Assembly (NCBI GenBank): GCA_965203435.1
Contig: CBDBCU010000001.1
Coordinates: forward strand, 124,001-188,000
Source of the DNA: CBDBCU01 sp965203435
GTDB lineage: Bacteria > Chloroflexota > Dehalococcoidia > Lucifugimonadales > UBA3495
Length of the DNA stretch: 64,000 bases
Direction of reading: 5' to 3'
Below, one piece after another: positions 37,889 to 46,786 of the stretch. Under the pieces are notes generated by a model, which ran no database searches, was not told the DNA's origin, and saw nothing but the letters and a program-made list of their open reading frames with translations. The first letter of the stretch is position 1. The number at the start of each line of letters is the position of its first letter. A program made the translations under genes and the position numbers.

Positions 37889-38725
37889 CTAAGCGGCGGC
37901 GGTGTAGGCCAGGCCGAGGGCGCCGGGGCCGACATAAGTGCCGATGGCCGGGCCGAAACGGCTGGTGATGATTTGTTCCGCCGGCAGCAAATCGCTCAAG
38001 CGGCCGCGCAAATCGTCAGCCCAGGTGGGTTCGGTGCTGTACGCTACGGCCAACTGCTGCACCGGGCCGCGTTCCCCGGTCAGTTCCACTATGCGGCGCA
38101 TAGCCCGCTCCCGATTGCGCTGCCGTTCCAGGGGATGAACTTCCCCCTCGTGCAAGGTCAGGATGGGTTTGACATGGAGCAGGGAACCGACGAAAGCCTG
38201 CGCCTTGCCGATCCGCCCGCCCTTTTGCAGATATTCCAGGGTATCCACGAAAAAGAAAACCCCGGTCTGCCCCAAATCCCGGCGTACCTGTTCGGCTACT
38301 TCCTGATAGGAATCGGCCTGGCGGGCCGCTTGGGCCGCTTTGACCACGACCAGAGCCAGGGCAATGGAGGCCAGGTGGGAGTCAATGACGGCAATGGCCG
38401 GGTCGCCCAGGGCCGCTTTGGCCTGGGTCGCCGAGTTGACGGTGCCGCTGAGCTTGCCGGAAACATGTAGGGATACGATCTCGTGGCCCTGTTCCAGCAG
38501 TCCCTGATAGACGGCTTGAAAAGCCCCCACCGAGGGTTGGGAAGTGGTAGGCAGCCGGGGGCCGGCAATCAGCCGCCGGTAAAACTCCTCCGGGGTCAAG
38601 TCGATGCCGTCCCGGTAGTTCACGTCGTCAATGACCACATTGCTGGGGACGACGCTGATGTTCAGTTCCTGGGCCAGGTCGGCCGGCAGGTCGGCGGTGC
38701 TGTCGGTAACGATGCGGATGGACAT
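37889..38725 (-). CDS. DegV-family fatty-acid-binding protein (FakB-like)
   Basis: A 278-residue DegV protein: MSIRIVTDSTADLPADLAQE at the N-terminus, the TTSQPSVGAFQAVY segment near 81 with the fatty-acid head-group Thr-Ser, and SLHVSGKLSGTVNSA near 102. FakB proteins present fatty acids to the kinase FakA; the fakA-type gene is directly upstream (6 bp). GGAG lies 8 bases before the ATG. Confidence 0.92.
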   Translation of the reverse strand: MSIRIVTDSTADLPADLAQELNISVVPSNVVIDDVNYRDGIDLTPEEFYRRLIAGPRLPTTSQPSVGAFQAVYQGLLEQGHEIVSLHVSGKLSGTVNSATQAKAALGDPAIAVIDSHLASIALALVVVKAAQAARQADSYQEVAEQVRRDLGQTGVFFFVDTLEYLQKGGRIGKAQAFVGSLLHVKPILTLHEGEVHPLERQRNRERAMRRIVELTGERGPVQQLAVAYSTEPTWADDLRGRLSDLLPAEQIITSRFGPAIGTYVGPGALGLAYTAAA

Positions 38726-38731
38726 TTTCGG

Positions 38732-40408
38732 TTACTCCACGGCGGCAAAATAGGGATAATGGGGCTGCCCGCCATACACCAGATCCACCTGAATGCCGGG
38801 CGTCTTTTCCTCAATGTGCCGGGCGGCGGCGGCGGCCGATTCCTCAGCCGCATCAGCCCCCCGGTACAGGGTTACGATATGATCCTCGGAAAGGTCGATC
38901 CCCTCCAGAGCGGACAAAAGGGCGGCCTCCGGGCTGTCCCGCACGACGGCTAAATCGCCCTCGACCAGGCCCATATAATCGCCCTCAGCCACCGCTACGC
39001 CGTCCAGGGTCGTGGCGCGGACGGCCCGGGTAACTTCAATGGACACTACCGACGCCACGGCGGCGGCCATAGCCTGCCGGTTGGCGGCGGCCGGCATTTG
39101 ATTGTTGAAAGCCAGGGCTGCGGCCACGCCTTGGGCCACGGTGCGGGTGGGAATTACATAAAGCTGCTGGGCGTCATTTTCCCGTTCCGCCGCTTGGACG
39201 GCGGTGATGGCGACATTTTTGTTGTTGGGCAGCAGGATGACTTCCCGGCCGCCGGATGCGGCGGCGGCGTTGACCAGTTGGGCTACGCTGGGGTTCATCG
39301 TCTGCCCGCCGCTGACCACGGCGGCGCAGCCGGCATCCCGGAACAGTTGGGCCAGCCCGTCCCCCGGGGCTACCGCTACCAAAGCCAGCCCGGACACCGG
39401 CCCGGAGGGGGATACGCTGTTTCCTTGCTGCGCGGCCTGATGGCCGGCGGCCCAATCCTGATTTTGCAGGTTCATATTGTCAATCTTGATTTGGGACAGC
39501 TCGCCCAAAGCCACGCCGTAGCTCAAAGCCGCGCCGGGATCGCCGATATGGATATGCACCCGAATAACCCGGTCATCGCCGACGATGACCAGGGACTCGG
39601 CGGTTTCCGCTAAATCGGCGCGGACTTTTTCCAGATCCAACCCGTCGCCCTGAATCAGAAACTGGGTGCAGTAACCCCATTCCCCTTCGGTAGAAGCGTC
39701 AAGAAAATCGCTTTCTATGGCGGCGGTTAGTTGAGACGGGTCAACCGGCCCGGCGGCCGTGGGCAAGCCCAGATCCCACTGCTCCCCCTCCGGCCCGGTC
39801 AAGTGGGCGTAGGCCCCGCCCAGGATGACCACGATGCCCATACCGCCGGCGTCCACCACTCCGGCCTCTTTCAGCCGCGGCAACAGTTCCGGGGTATTGT
39901 CCAGGGCGCTGCGGGCGGCGGCCAGGGCGGTTTGCCAGTGGGCCAGGCAATCGGCGGCCGCCATCTTTTCTCCGGCCGATTCCAGAGCCTCGGCGGCGCA
40001 GCGGATAACGGTCAGCATAGTGCCTTCGACCGGATTGCCGACGGAACGATAGGCGGCATCACTGGCGGCCCGCAAGGCGGCGGTCAAATCCGCCGCCGCG
40101 CAAACTTCCTTATCCGCCAAGCCCTGGGCCAGGCCCTTGAAAAACTGGGAAAGGATGACGCCGCTGTTGCCGCGGGCCTCCCAAAAGGCCCCGTCGGCCA
40201 AGCCGGCGGCCACGGCCGCCACGCCGCCGCCCTCCACCTGGGCTACCCGGTCAATGCCGGCTTTCATCGTCAGCAGCATATTAGTGCCGGTGTCGCCGTC
40301 CGGCACCGGATACACATTCAGGGCGTTCAGGGTGTCCCGGTAGCGTTCCAGGCAGCGCAAGCCGGCCGTCCAAGCCTGAGCCAGGTCCTTCCCTTGCAGA
40401 ACTTCCAT
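38732..40408 (-). CDS. fakA: DAK2-domain fatty acid kinase FakA-like protein (YloV family)
   Basis: A 558-residue protein with an N-terminal DAK2 (dihydroxyacetone-kinase-like) ATP-binding domain: LNVYPVPDGDTGTNMLLTMK near residue 33, GARGNSGVILSQFFKGLA near 84, and EGTMLTVIR near 126. A middle domain and a C-terminal DegV-like region follow (ILLPNNKNVAITAVQAA near 353). FakA phosphorylates fatty acids bound to FakB for phospholipid synthesis. It begins the fakA-degV-recG operon and has its own promoter at 40489-40462. Confidence 0.93.
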   Translation of the reverse strand: MEVLQGKDLAQAWTAGLRCLERYRDTLNALNVYPVPDGDTGTNMLLTMKAGIDRVAQVEGGGVAAVAAGLADGAFWEARGNSGVILSQFFKGLAQGLADKEVCAAADLTAALRAASDAAYRSVGNPVEGTMLTVIRCAAEALESAGEKMAAADCLAHWQTALAAARSALDNTPELLPRLKEAGVVDAGGMGIVVILGGAYAHLTGPEGEQWDLGLPTAAGPVDPSQLTAAIESDFLDASTEGEWGYCTQFLIQGDGLDLEKVRADLAETAESLVIVGDDRVIRVHIHIGDPGAALSYGVALGELSQIKIDNMNLQNQDWAAGHQAAQQGNSVSPSGPVSGLALVAVAPGDGLAQLFRDAGCAAVVSGGQTMNPSVAQLVNAAAASGGREVILLPNNKNVAITAVQAAERENDAQQLYVIPTRTVAQGVAAALAFNNQMPAAANRQAMAAAVASVVSIEVTRAVRATTLDGVAVAEGDYMGLVEGDLAVVRDSPEAALLSALEGIDLSEDHIVTLYRGADAAEESAAAAARHIEEKTPGIQVDLVYGGQPHYPYFAAVE

Positions 40409-40461
40409 TATTGCCTTTGCCTTGCAGACCGGATGATGTTTGACCGGACGGAATAACTGCT

Positions 40462-40489
40462 ATTATATAGATACCGAAAGGATTTTCAA
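40462..40489 (-). promoter_or_regulatory. Promoter of fakA-degV-recG
   Basis: Minus strand TTGAAA (40489-40484), 16-bp spacer, TATAAT (40467-40462); leader of about 47 nt to the ATG at 40408. Confidence 0.7.
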
Positions 40490-40536
40490 CTTGAGCCGGT
40501 TAAGGGAATTGGGCAGTTTTGCGGTTGTCGGGTATT

Positions 40537-40559
40537 CATCCTTCAACAAGTTCAGGATG
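40537..40559. repeat. Dispersed core repeat between divergent fakA and ruvB
   Basis: CATCCTTCAACAAGTTCAGG plus ATG. Outer segments GTTGTCGGGTATT (40524-40536) and AAATACTCCACAAC (40568-40581) pair imperfectly across it. Confidence 0.65.
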
Positions 40560-40609
40560 AACGGAATGAAATACTCCACAACAGAGCGGAATCACTGACG
40601 CCTAGTTCC

Positions 40610-40638
40610 TTGACGCTGCCCTTGCCCTGCCCTAGAAT
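40610..40638 (+). promoter_or_regulatory. Promoter of ruvB
   Basis: TTGACG (40610-40615), 17-bp spacer, TAGAAT (40633-40638); 56 bp before the TTG start. Confidence 0.7.
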
Positions 40639-40694
40639 TGCCCCCGGAGCCGGCGGGTTGTCAGCCCGGCAACCGGCCCGGTCAGGAAAGAGTT

Positions 40695-41759
40695 TTGACC
40701 AACGCGGCCAGCAAATCCCCCGGCGCCGAACGGGTTATCTCCGGCGTTTCCCGCCCGGATGATGAAAACCTGGATCTTTCCCTGCGCCCCCGTCAGTTGG
40801 CGGAGTTCGTCGGGCAGGCCCAGGTCAAGGATAATTTGACCATCGGCATCAAGGCGGCCCAGCTGCGGGGGGAGCCGCTGGATCATATCATCCTCTACGG
40901 GCCGCCGGGCTTGGGCAAAACTACCCTGGCCCACATCATTGCCCAGGAAATGGGGGTGAACATCAAGGTTACTTCCGGCCCGGCCATTGAGCGGGCCGGG
41001 GATATGGCCGCCATCCTCACCGCCCTCCAGCCCCACGACATCCTCTTTATCGACGAAATCCACCGCCTGAATCGGACCGTGGAGGAAGTGCTGTATTCGG
41101 CTATGGAGGATTTTTTTCTATCCTGGATGGTCGGCAAAGGGCTGGCGGCCCGCAGCATCAACCTGCGGATTAACGCCTTTACCTTGATTGGCGCTACTAC
41201 CCGCTTTTCCCTGCTCAGCGCGCCCTTGCGGGATCGGTTCGGTTCGGTATTCCGCTTGGATTACTACGAGCAGGGGGATATGGAAGTGGTGGTAAAGCGC
41301 TCGGCCGGCATTTTGGGGATGGCCGCGGAGGCTGAGGGCATCGTGGAAGTGGCGGCCCGTTCCCGGGGGACGCCGCGCATCGCCAATCGCCTGCTGAAAC
41401 GCGCCCGGGATTATGCCCTGGTCGAAGCCGACAATCGGATTACCGGCCCGGTAGCTCGGGATGCCCTGAACCGCCTGGGCGTGGATGGCTTGGGGCTGGA
41501 CGATGCGGATCACCGGCTTTTGTTCAGCATCATTGACAAGTTCGACGGCGGCCCGGTGGGGCTGGACACCTTGGCGGCCTCGCTCAGCGAGGACTCGGAT
41601 ACGGTTATGGAAGTGCTGGAGCCCTATCTGATGCAGTTGGGCTTTCTGGAACGCACCCCCCGGGGCCGCACCACTACCCGGCGCGCCCACGAATACCTGG
41701 GCCGCCCCTGGCAAGGATTGACCGAACCCAGCGACCAGAAACGGCTTTCCGGCCTCTAA
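40695..41759 (+). CDS. ruvB: Holliday junction branch-migration ATPase RuvB
   Basis: A 354-residue AAA+ motor. Walker A is LYGPPGLGKTTLAHI, Walker B DILFIDEIHRLNRTVEE, sensor 1 LIGATTRFSLLSAPLRDRFG, and the C-terminal winged helix ends GFLERTPRGRTTTRRAHEYL. It drives branch migration on RuvA. The TTG at 40695 is preferred because AGGAAAG lies just upstream and the family N-terminus starts here; an upstream ATG would be within the promoter. ruvC and ruvA are 13.5 kb upstream, so the ruvCAB cluster is split. Confidence 0.96.
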   Translation: MTNAASKSPGAERVISGVSRPDDENLDLSLRPRQLAEFVGQAQVKDNLTIGIKAAQLRGEPLDHIILYGPPGLGKTTLAHIIAQEMGVNIKVTSGPAIERAGDMAAILTALQPHDILFIDEIHRLNRTVEEVLYSAMEDFFLSWMVGKGLAARSINLRINAFTLIGATTRFSLLSAPLRDRFGSVFRLDYYEQGDMEVVVKRSAGILGMAAEAEGIVEVAARSRGTPRIANRLLKRARDYALVEADNRITGPVARDALNRLGVDGLGLDDADHRLLFSIIDKFDGGPVGLDTLAASLSEDSDTVMEVLEPYLMQLGFLERTPRGRTTTRRAHEYLGRPWQGLTEPSDQKRLSGL

Positions 41760-41810
41760 TCGCGGCCCCTAGGGAAATTGCCTATAGCAACCGTCATGCC
41801 CTATCTTTCC

Positions 41811-41910
41811 CGTCATTCCCGCGCAAGCGGGAATCCAGAGGTTGCTTATCGAGGATGTGGTGGCATAAGGCAGCGCCGCTCTGGATTCCCGTTTTCACGG
41901 GAATGACGGT
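41811..41910. repeat. Pair of inverted GTCATTCCCG repeats
   Basis: CGTCATTCCCGCGCAAGCGG (41811-41830) with GAATCCAGAG faces CTCTGGATTCCCGTTTTCAC and GGGAATGACGG (to 41909). Each unit is a small hairpin and the two also pair with each other, like a double REP element. Situated between ruvB and the NIPSNAP gene. Confidence 0.85.
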
Positions 41911-41963
41911 AAGGTATATGCCATTGCCCGGCCCCGGTCTGATTTAACACCCTCGGAGGAAAG

Positions 41964-42287
41964 ATGATTTACGAACTGCGGATTTACGAAACCATCCCCG
42001 GCCGCTTGCCGGCCTTGAACGACCGCTTTGCCCAGCACACCCTGGGCTTTTTCCAGAAGCACGGCATCCACGTGGTCGGGTTCTGGACGGAGGACATCGG
42101 CACCAGCAATCAGCTGGTCTATATGCTGGGCTTTGATAGCCTGGCCGACCGGGAACAGAAGTGGAACGCCTTTCAGTCCGACCCCGGCTGGCATCAGGTG
42201 CGGGCGGAGTCGGAAGCCGACGGGCCGATTAACGCCCGGGTTCGCAATATGATTTTGCGGCCCACCAGCTACTCCCCCATGCAGTAG
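41964..42287 (+). CDS. NIPSNAP-family protein
   Basis: A 107-residue ferredoxin-fold-like protein with the NIPSNAP signature: MIYELRIYETIPGRLPALN at the start, FFQKHGIHVVGFWTEDIG, LVYMLGFDSLADREQKWNAF, and a C-terminal NMILRPTSYSPM. The family forms dimeric alpha/beta barrels; function unknown, some in catabolic operons. GGAGGAAAG precedes the ATG. It is a single gene flanked by repeat clusters. Confidence 0.9.
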   Translation: MIYELRIYETIPGRLPALNDRFAQHTLGFFQKHGIHVVGFWTEDIGTSNQLVYMLGFDSLADREQKWNAFQSDPGWHQVRAESEADGPINARVRNMILRPTSYSPMQ

Positions 42288-42324
42288 CGCCGTTTCCGTT
42301 CCGTTGTGGACTATTCCCCCCGCT

Positions 42325-42449
42325 CACCCTGAACTTGTTGCAGGGTCATCCTGAACTTGTTGCAGGATGAATAACCCATAGCCGGACGGAAGGGCAGCAC
42401 CGCCCCCGATTGCCAAAGGGCCAAGGCGTCCTTCAACAAGTTCAGGATG
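42325..42449. repeat. Cluster of three dispersed core repeats
   Basis: Cores at 42325-42346, 42347-42369 (two in direct tandem, both with GTTGCAGG in place of GTTGAAGG) and 42428-42449 (reverse orientation). TTCCGTTCCGTTGTGG-like sequence on the left and CCGGACGGAA on the right give partial outer pairing. Fills the gap between the NIPSNAP gene and the F420 operon promoter. Confidence 0.75.
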
Positions 42450-42464
42450 AGCGGATACCCTTGG

Positions 42465-42493
42465 TTGCCATTAGCCTGAGAAAGGGCTAGAAT
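42465..42493 (+). promoter_or_regulatory. Promoter of the F420 operon
   Basis: TTGCCA (42465-42470), 17-bp spacer, TAGAAT (42488-42493); 33 bp before the TTG start of cofG. Confidence 0.65.
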
Positions 42494-42526
42494 AAGGCAT
42501 CCGCAAAGCAAGGGCAAGGTACACTT

Positions 42527-43798
42527 TTGAGCGTTCTGACCAGCCCCCGTTCTGACGCTGTGGCAATCGGCAAAACCCCCGGCACAAATCGGCCGGGAGG
42601 AGATGCCGCCGCTCTTGACCGGCTTTTGGCCGCGGTCCAGGGTGGGGCCGCCGTATCCGATACTGATGCCTTGCTATTGGATGGCCCGGCCGGCTATCCC
42701 GCCGCCGCTTTGGGCGCTGTGGCCGCCGAATTGCGGAATAGGGGCAAGGGCCGGGTCGTTACCTTTTCGCCCAAAGTATTCATCCCTTTGACCCGCCTGT
42801 GCCGGGACTTTTGTGGCTACTGCACTTTCCGGCAGTCGCCGCTAGAAGCGGAAAGCCTGTATCTGTCCCCGGAGGAAGTTTTGGCCGTGGCCCGGGCCGG
42901 AGAACGCCTGGGCTGCACCGAGGCCCTGTTCACCCTGGGCGAAAGGCCGGAGCAGCGTTACCCGGAAGCCAAGCAGTGGCTGGCGGCCCGGGGCTATGGC
43001 ACAACCCTGGAATATCTGGCGGCGATGGGCCAATTGGTATTGACGGAAACCGCCTTGCTGCCCCACGCCAATCCCGGCACTATGAGCCGGCGGGAATTGG
43101 CGGCCTTGCAGCCTTACAATCCGTCAATGGGCTTGATGCTGGAAAGCGTCAGTCCCCGATTATACCAATCGGGCGGGGCGCATGAGTTCGCCCCCAGCAA
43201 GCGGCCCCGGGTGCGCTTGCGTACCCTGGAACTGGCCGGGGAATTGGGGATACCCTTTACTACCGGCCTTTTGATTGGCATTGGCGAAACCCGCCGGGAA
43301 CGGATTGCGGCTCTGCTGGAAATCCGCCGTTTGCATTGGGATTATGGGCATATTCAGGAAGTCATTATCCAGAACTTTCGGGCCAAGGGGGATACGCCTA
43401 TGGTCGGCGTCCCGGATGCGGCGGCCGCGGAACTGCACTGGACGGTGGCCGTGGCCCGGATTATTCTGGGGCCGACGGTCAACTTGCAGGTGCCGCCCAA
43501 TCTCAGCGCAGCCGATTACCCGGACTATCTGGCCGCCGGAATTAACGATTGGGGCGGCGTTTCGCCCTTGACCATTGACTATGTGAACCCGGAAGCCCCC
43601 TGGCCGGTCTTGTCCGAATTGCAGGAACGGAGCCGGGAACAGGGATTTGAGTTGCGCCCCCGGCTGCCGGTCTATCCGGAGTATATTGTCGGCCCCGGGA
43701 ATTGGCTGCCCGCTGCCCTGAAAGGGCGGGTGGCGGCTCTGGCGGACGCTGCGGGATATGTTAAAGGAGGGATGGCGCGGTATGGCGGAAAAAATTAG
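42527..43798 (+). CDS. cofG: FO synthase subunit 1 (7,8-didemethyl-8-hydroxy-5-deazariboflavin synthase CofG)
   Basis: A 423-residue radical SAM enzyme. The 4Fe-4S motif is CRDFCGYC (CxxxCxxC) near residue 90, after KVFIPLTRL. The later FTTGLLIGIGETRRERIAAL and QEVIIQNFRAKGDTPM segments are typical of CofG. With CofH it makes the deazaflavin FO, the chromophore of F420, from tyrosine and the flavin precursor. The start is TTG 42527; the first 30 residues are variable. It overlaps cofH by 17 bp. The order cofG-cofH-cofD-cofC-oxidoreductase indicates one operon. Confidence 0.95.
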   Translation: MSVLTSPRSDAVAIGKTPGTNRPGGDAAALDRLLAAVQGGAAVSDTDALLLDGPAGYPAAALGAVAAELRNRGKGRVVTFSPKVFIPLTRLCRDFCGYCTFRQSPLEAESLYLSPEEVLAVARAGERLGCTEALFTLGERPEQRYPEAKQWLAARGYGTTLEYLAAMGQLVLTETALLPHANPGTMSRRELAALQPYNPSMGLMLESVSPRLYQSGGAHEFAPSKRPRVRLRTLELAGELGIPFTTGLLIGIGETRRERIAALLEIRRLHWDYGHIQEVIIQNFRAKGDTPMVGVPDAAAAELHWTVAVARIILGPTVNLQVPPNLSAADYPDYLAAGINDWGGVSPLTIDYVNPEAPWPVLSELQERSREQGFELRPRLPVYPEYIVGPGNWLPAALKGRVAALADAAGYVKGGMARYGGKN

Positions 43799-45122
43799 TC
43801 CTCCGGCCGGCCGGGAGGCTGGGGCCATAGACGCCCCTAGCCTGCAAGGGCTGCTGGGACAGCTGAAGCCGCCGGTGGCCCGGATTCTGGATCAGGCCTT
43901 AGCCGGCCAGGATTTATCCGTGGCCGACGGGGTGACCCTGTTCGGCGTCAGCGGCCTGGAGTTTGCCGCCTTGGGGATGGCGGCCGATGAACTGCGCCGC
44001 CGCGCCGCCGGCGATTTGGTCACCTATGTGGTCAACCGCAACATCAACTTTACCAATGTCTGCATCAAACGCTGCGGCTTTTGCGCCTTCAGCCGGGACT
44101 TTCGGGAGGAGGAGGGCTACTACCTGCCGGTGGACGAAATCGTGCGCCGGGCCAAGGAAGCCTGGGACTACGGGGCTACGGAGGTTTGCATTCAAGCCGG
44201 CTTGCCGCCGCAGATGGAGGGCGACCTTTACATAAAACTCTGCGCGGCCCTCAAAGCGGAATTGCCGGAAATGCACATTCACGGCTTTTCCCCGGAGGAA
44301 GTGCTATACGGCTCCCTCCGCTCCCGTTGCACCATCCCGGAATATCTGCGGGAATTGCAGGCGGCCGGCGTAGGCAGCCTGCCGGGAACTTCGGCGGAAG
44401 TGCTGGATCAAGAACTGCGCGACCGCATTTCCCCGGGGCGCATCAGCGTCGACCAGTGGGTAGAGGTCATTACCAGCGCCCATAACTTGGGGATTCCTAC
44501 TACTTCCACGGTGATGTTCGGCCATCTGGAAACCCCGGAACATTTGGCCCGGCACCTGGCCCTGCTGCGGGATATTCAGCGGGACACCGGCGGTTTTACC
44601 GAGTTTGTGCCGCTGAGTTTCGTCAATTCCGAAGCGCCGATGTATCTGAAAGGCTTGATGCCTGATGTCCGCCCCGGCCCCACCGGGATGGATGTTATCA
44701 AGATGCACGCCATCGCCCGCCTGATGCTGAACAATTGGATACCCAACATTCAGGCGTCGTGGGTTAAAGAGGGAAACCGCCTTTCCCAACTGCTGCTGAC
44801 CGCCGGGGTCAACGATCTGGGCGGCACCCTGATTAACGAAAGCATATCCACCTCGGCCGGGGCTCAGCACGGGCAGCTGATGCGGCCGGCGGAGTTTCGG
44901 CGGATGATTCGGGAAGCCGGGCGCATCCCCGCCGAGCGTTACACCACCTATCAGCTGAAACGGGTTTTTGCCGATGACGACGCGCCGGTGGATCCGCTGG
45001 ATCTGGTGGGGGACAATGTGGAGGAAATCTTTGGCTCCTACCGGAAACTGGTGCAGCTGGACACTTTCCGCTTCGAACATCCCCGGCAAGCCGCCCGTTC
45101 CGGGGCGGCGGCCCGTTCCTGA
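43782..45122 (+). CDS. cofH: FO synthase subunit 2 (5-amino-6-(D-ribitylamino)uracil-tyrosine transferase CofH)
   Basis: A 446-residue radical SAM enzyme. The cluster motif is CIKRCGFC (CxxxCxxC) near residue 96 after NRNINFTNV. EVCIQAGLPPQMEGDLY, HIHGFSPEEVLYG, LPGTSAEVLDQELRDRISPG and GGTLINESISTSAG are conserved CofH signatures. It couples the tyrosine-derived radical to the ribityl uracil. The ATG at 43782 (MAEKIS) is chosen because AAAGGAGG lies 11 bases upstream; an in-frame ATG at 43758 would put that motif inside the gene. Confidence 0.96.
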   Translation: MAEKISPPAGREAGAIDAPSLQGLLGQLKPPVARILDQALAGQDLSVADGVTLFGVSGLEFAALGMAADELRRRAAGDLVTYVVNRNINFTNVCIKRCGFCAFSRDFREEEGYYLPVDEIVRRAKEAWDYGATEVCIQAGLPPQMEGDLYIKLCAALKAELPEMHIHGFSPEEVLYGSLRSRCTIPEYLRELQAAGVGSLPGTSAEVLDQELRDRISPGRISVDQWVEVITSAHNLGIPTTSTVMFGHLETPEHLARHLALLRDIQRDTGGFTEFVPLSFVNSEAPMYLKGLMPDVRPGPTGMDVIKMHAIARLMLNNWIPNIQASWVKEGNRLSQLLLTAGVNDLGGTLINESISTSAGAQHGQLMRPAEFRRMIREAGRIPAERYTTYQLKRVFADDDAPVDPLDLVGDNVEEIFGSYRKLVQLDTFRFEHPRQAARSGAAARS

Positions 45123-45138
45123 ATCGGGTTGAGTCGGT

Positions 45139-46104
45139 TTGACGACGGCCTTTTCGGGAAAGGTGCTGGCCCTGGCCGGCGGCGTGGGCGGCGCCAAGCT
45201 GGCCCTGGGCTTGGCCCGGATCCTGCCGCCGGAGCAGTTGACGGTGGCGGTCAATACCGGGGATGATGACTGCTTCCACGGCCTGCACATATCCCCCGAC
45301 CTGGACACAATGTTATATACTCTATCCGGGTTGTCCAACCCGCAAACCGGCTGGGGGCTGGCCGGCGATACCTTTCACGGGCTGGCAATGCTGGCCCACT
45401 ATGGGGCGGATACCTGGTTCAACCTGGGTGACCGGGACTTGGCAACTCATATCCGGCGCACCCAGCGGCTGCGGGAAGGGGCTACCCTGTCGGCGGTAAC
45501 GGCGGAACTTTGCCATTCCCTGGGGGTAAAACACCGCATAATTCCTATGTCTGATGACCCGGTACGCACCTTTCTGGAAACCGACGCCGGGGAATTGGCA
45601 ATGCAGGACTATTTTGTCCGGCAGCGCAGTCAGCCGGCGGTCAGCGCCGTGCATTACCGGGGGGTGGAAAGGGCTAAACCGGCGCCCGGCTTGGCGGCGG
45701 CCTTGGCGGATGCCGCCTTGGTAGTCTTATGCCCTTCCAATCCGCTGCTCAGCTTGGGGCCGATGCTGGCGGTGCCGGGCGTGCGGGAAAGCCTGGCGGC
45801 CTTGCCGTCAAAGTGTGTCCGGGTAGCGGTCAGCCCCCTGGTCGGCGGCGCGGCGGTGTCCGGCCCCGCCGCCCGGATAATGGCCGGCTTGGGCTACGCC
45901 GCCACGGCGGCGGGCGTGGCCCGGCTCTATCAAGGGCTTTGCGATTTTTTCTTGATTGATGAAAAAGACGCCGCCCTGGCCCCGGCTATCGCCGAATTGG
46001 GGATGCGGCCGGTAGTGGCCCCGATAATTATGGCGACGGAAAGGGATAAAATTGCCCTGGCCGAGCTAATCCTGAACCTGGGAGGCGGCAATGAGCGTGG
46101 ATGA
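45139..46104 (+). CDS. cofD: 2-phospho-L-lactate (or PEP) transferase CofD/FbiA
   Basis: A 321-residue enzyme beginning, after a short lead, with VLALAGGVGGAKLALGLARI, the nucleotide-binding loop of the family; NTGDDDCFHGLHISPDLDTM, WFNLGDRDLATHIRRTQRL and PSNPLLSLGPMLAVPG are diagnostic. It moves the lactyl (or enolpyruvyl) phosphate to FO, giving F420-0 or its dehydro form. The TTG start is 16 bp after cofH. The end overlaps cofC by 14 bp. Confidence 0.95.
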   Translation: MTTAFSGKVLALAGGVGGAKLALGLARILPPEQLTVAVNTGDDDCFHGLHISPDLDTMLYTLSGLSNPQTGWGLAGDTFHGLAMLAHYGADTWFNLGDRDLATHIRRTQRLREGATLSAVTAELCHSLGVKHRIIPMSDDPVRTFLETDAGELAMQDYFVRQRSQPAVSAVHYRGVERAKPAPGLAAALADAALVVLCPSNPLLSLGPMLAVPGVRESLAALPSKCVRVAVSPLVGGAAVSGPAARIMAGLGYAATAAGVARLYQGLCDFFLIDEKDAALAPAIAELGMRPVVAPIIMATERDKIALAELILNLGGGNERG

Positions 46105-46786
46105 AAGCAGCGTTATTCCCATCATACCGATGAAGCCGCTGGCCGACTGCAAAACCCGGCTGTCCCGGCAGCTGACCGCCGCGGAACGCGGCGATCTGGT
46201 TATCGGGATGCTGCGGCGGGTGCTGCTGGCGATTAAGGGCGCTTCGATCGATGTGTTCTGGGTGGTGGGCGGCGACTGGCGCATCCGCAACCTGGCCCGC
46301 AACTTTGACGGCCTGTGGATGGAGGATCTGGGCCGCAACCTGAACGATACGGTGGACAAATCCTTTGACAAGGCGTCCCAGCGCGGCTATTCGGCCCTGT
46401 ATCTGCCGGGGGATTTGCCCTTTCTCAAGCCCAGCGATTTGACCAGCTTGCTGCGTTCCGCCGGCCAGGGCCGCAACATCGTTCTGGCCCCGGCCCGGCG
46501 CGACAATGGCACCAACGGCATCCTGATACCGCCGGGACTGGCTTTCAAGCCGGAGTTAGGCAATCGCAGCTTTGCCAAGCATCTGGGCCAGGCCGGCAAG
46601 CTGGGCATTTCGGTAGCCATCTGCTATAGCGAAGGGCTGGGCTTTGACCTGGACATTCTGGAGGATCTGGAATTTTTCGAGCAAAAGGAACCGGGTTTGC
46701 AGCAGCGGTTGACGCCGGGGAAAGCGTCGGCAACGCTGGACGAACTGCCGGTACTGAGGAGCGAGGGTGACCCGTCCGCTATCTGA
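46091..46786 (+). CDS. cofC: 2-phospho-L-lactate (or PEP) guanylyltransferase CofC/FbiD
   Basis: A 231-residue nucleotidyltransferase: IPMKPLADCKTRLSRQLTAA with the KxR-type GTP-binding element near residues 14-25, YLPGDLPFLKPSDLTSLL with the metal-binding Asp, and APARRDNGTNGILIP near 137. It makes the guanylated donor used by CofD. It overlaps cofD by 14 bp and the next gene by 20 bp. The gamma-glutamyl ligase gene (cofE/fbiB), needed to finish F420, is not in the window. Confidence 0.93.
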   Translation: MSVDESSVIPIIPMKPLADCKTRLSRQLTAAERGDLVIGMLRRVLLAIKGASIDVFWVVGGDWRIRNLARNFDGLWMEDLGRNLNDTVDKSFDKASQRGYSALYLPGDLPFLKPSDLTSLLRSAGQGRNIVLAPARRDNGTNGILIPPGLAFKPELGNRSFAKHLGQAGKLGISVAICYSEGLGFDLDILEDLEFFEQKEPGLQQRLTPGKASATLDELPVLRSEGDPSAI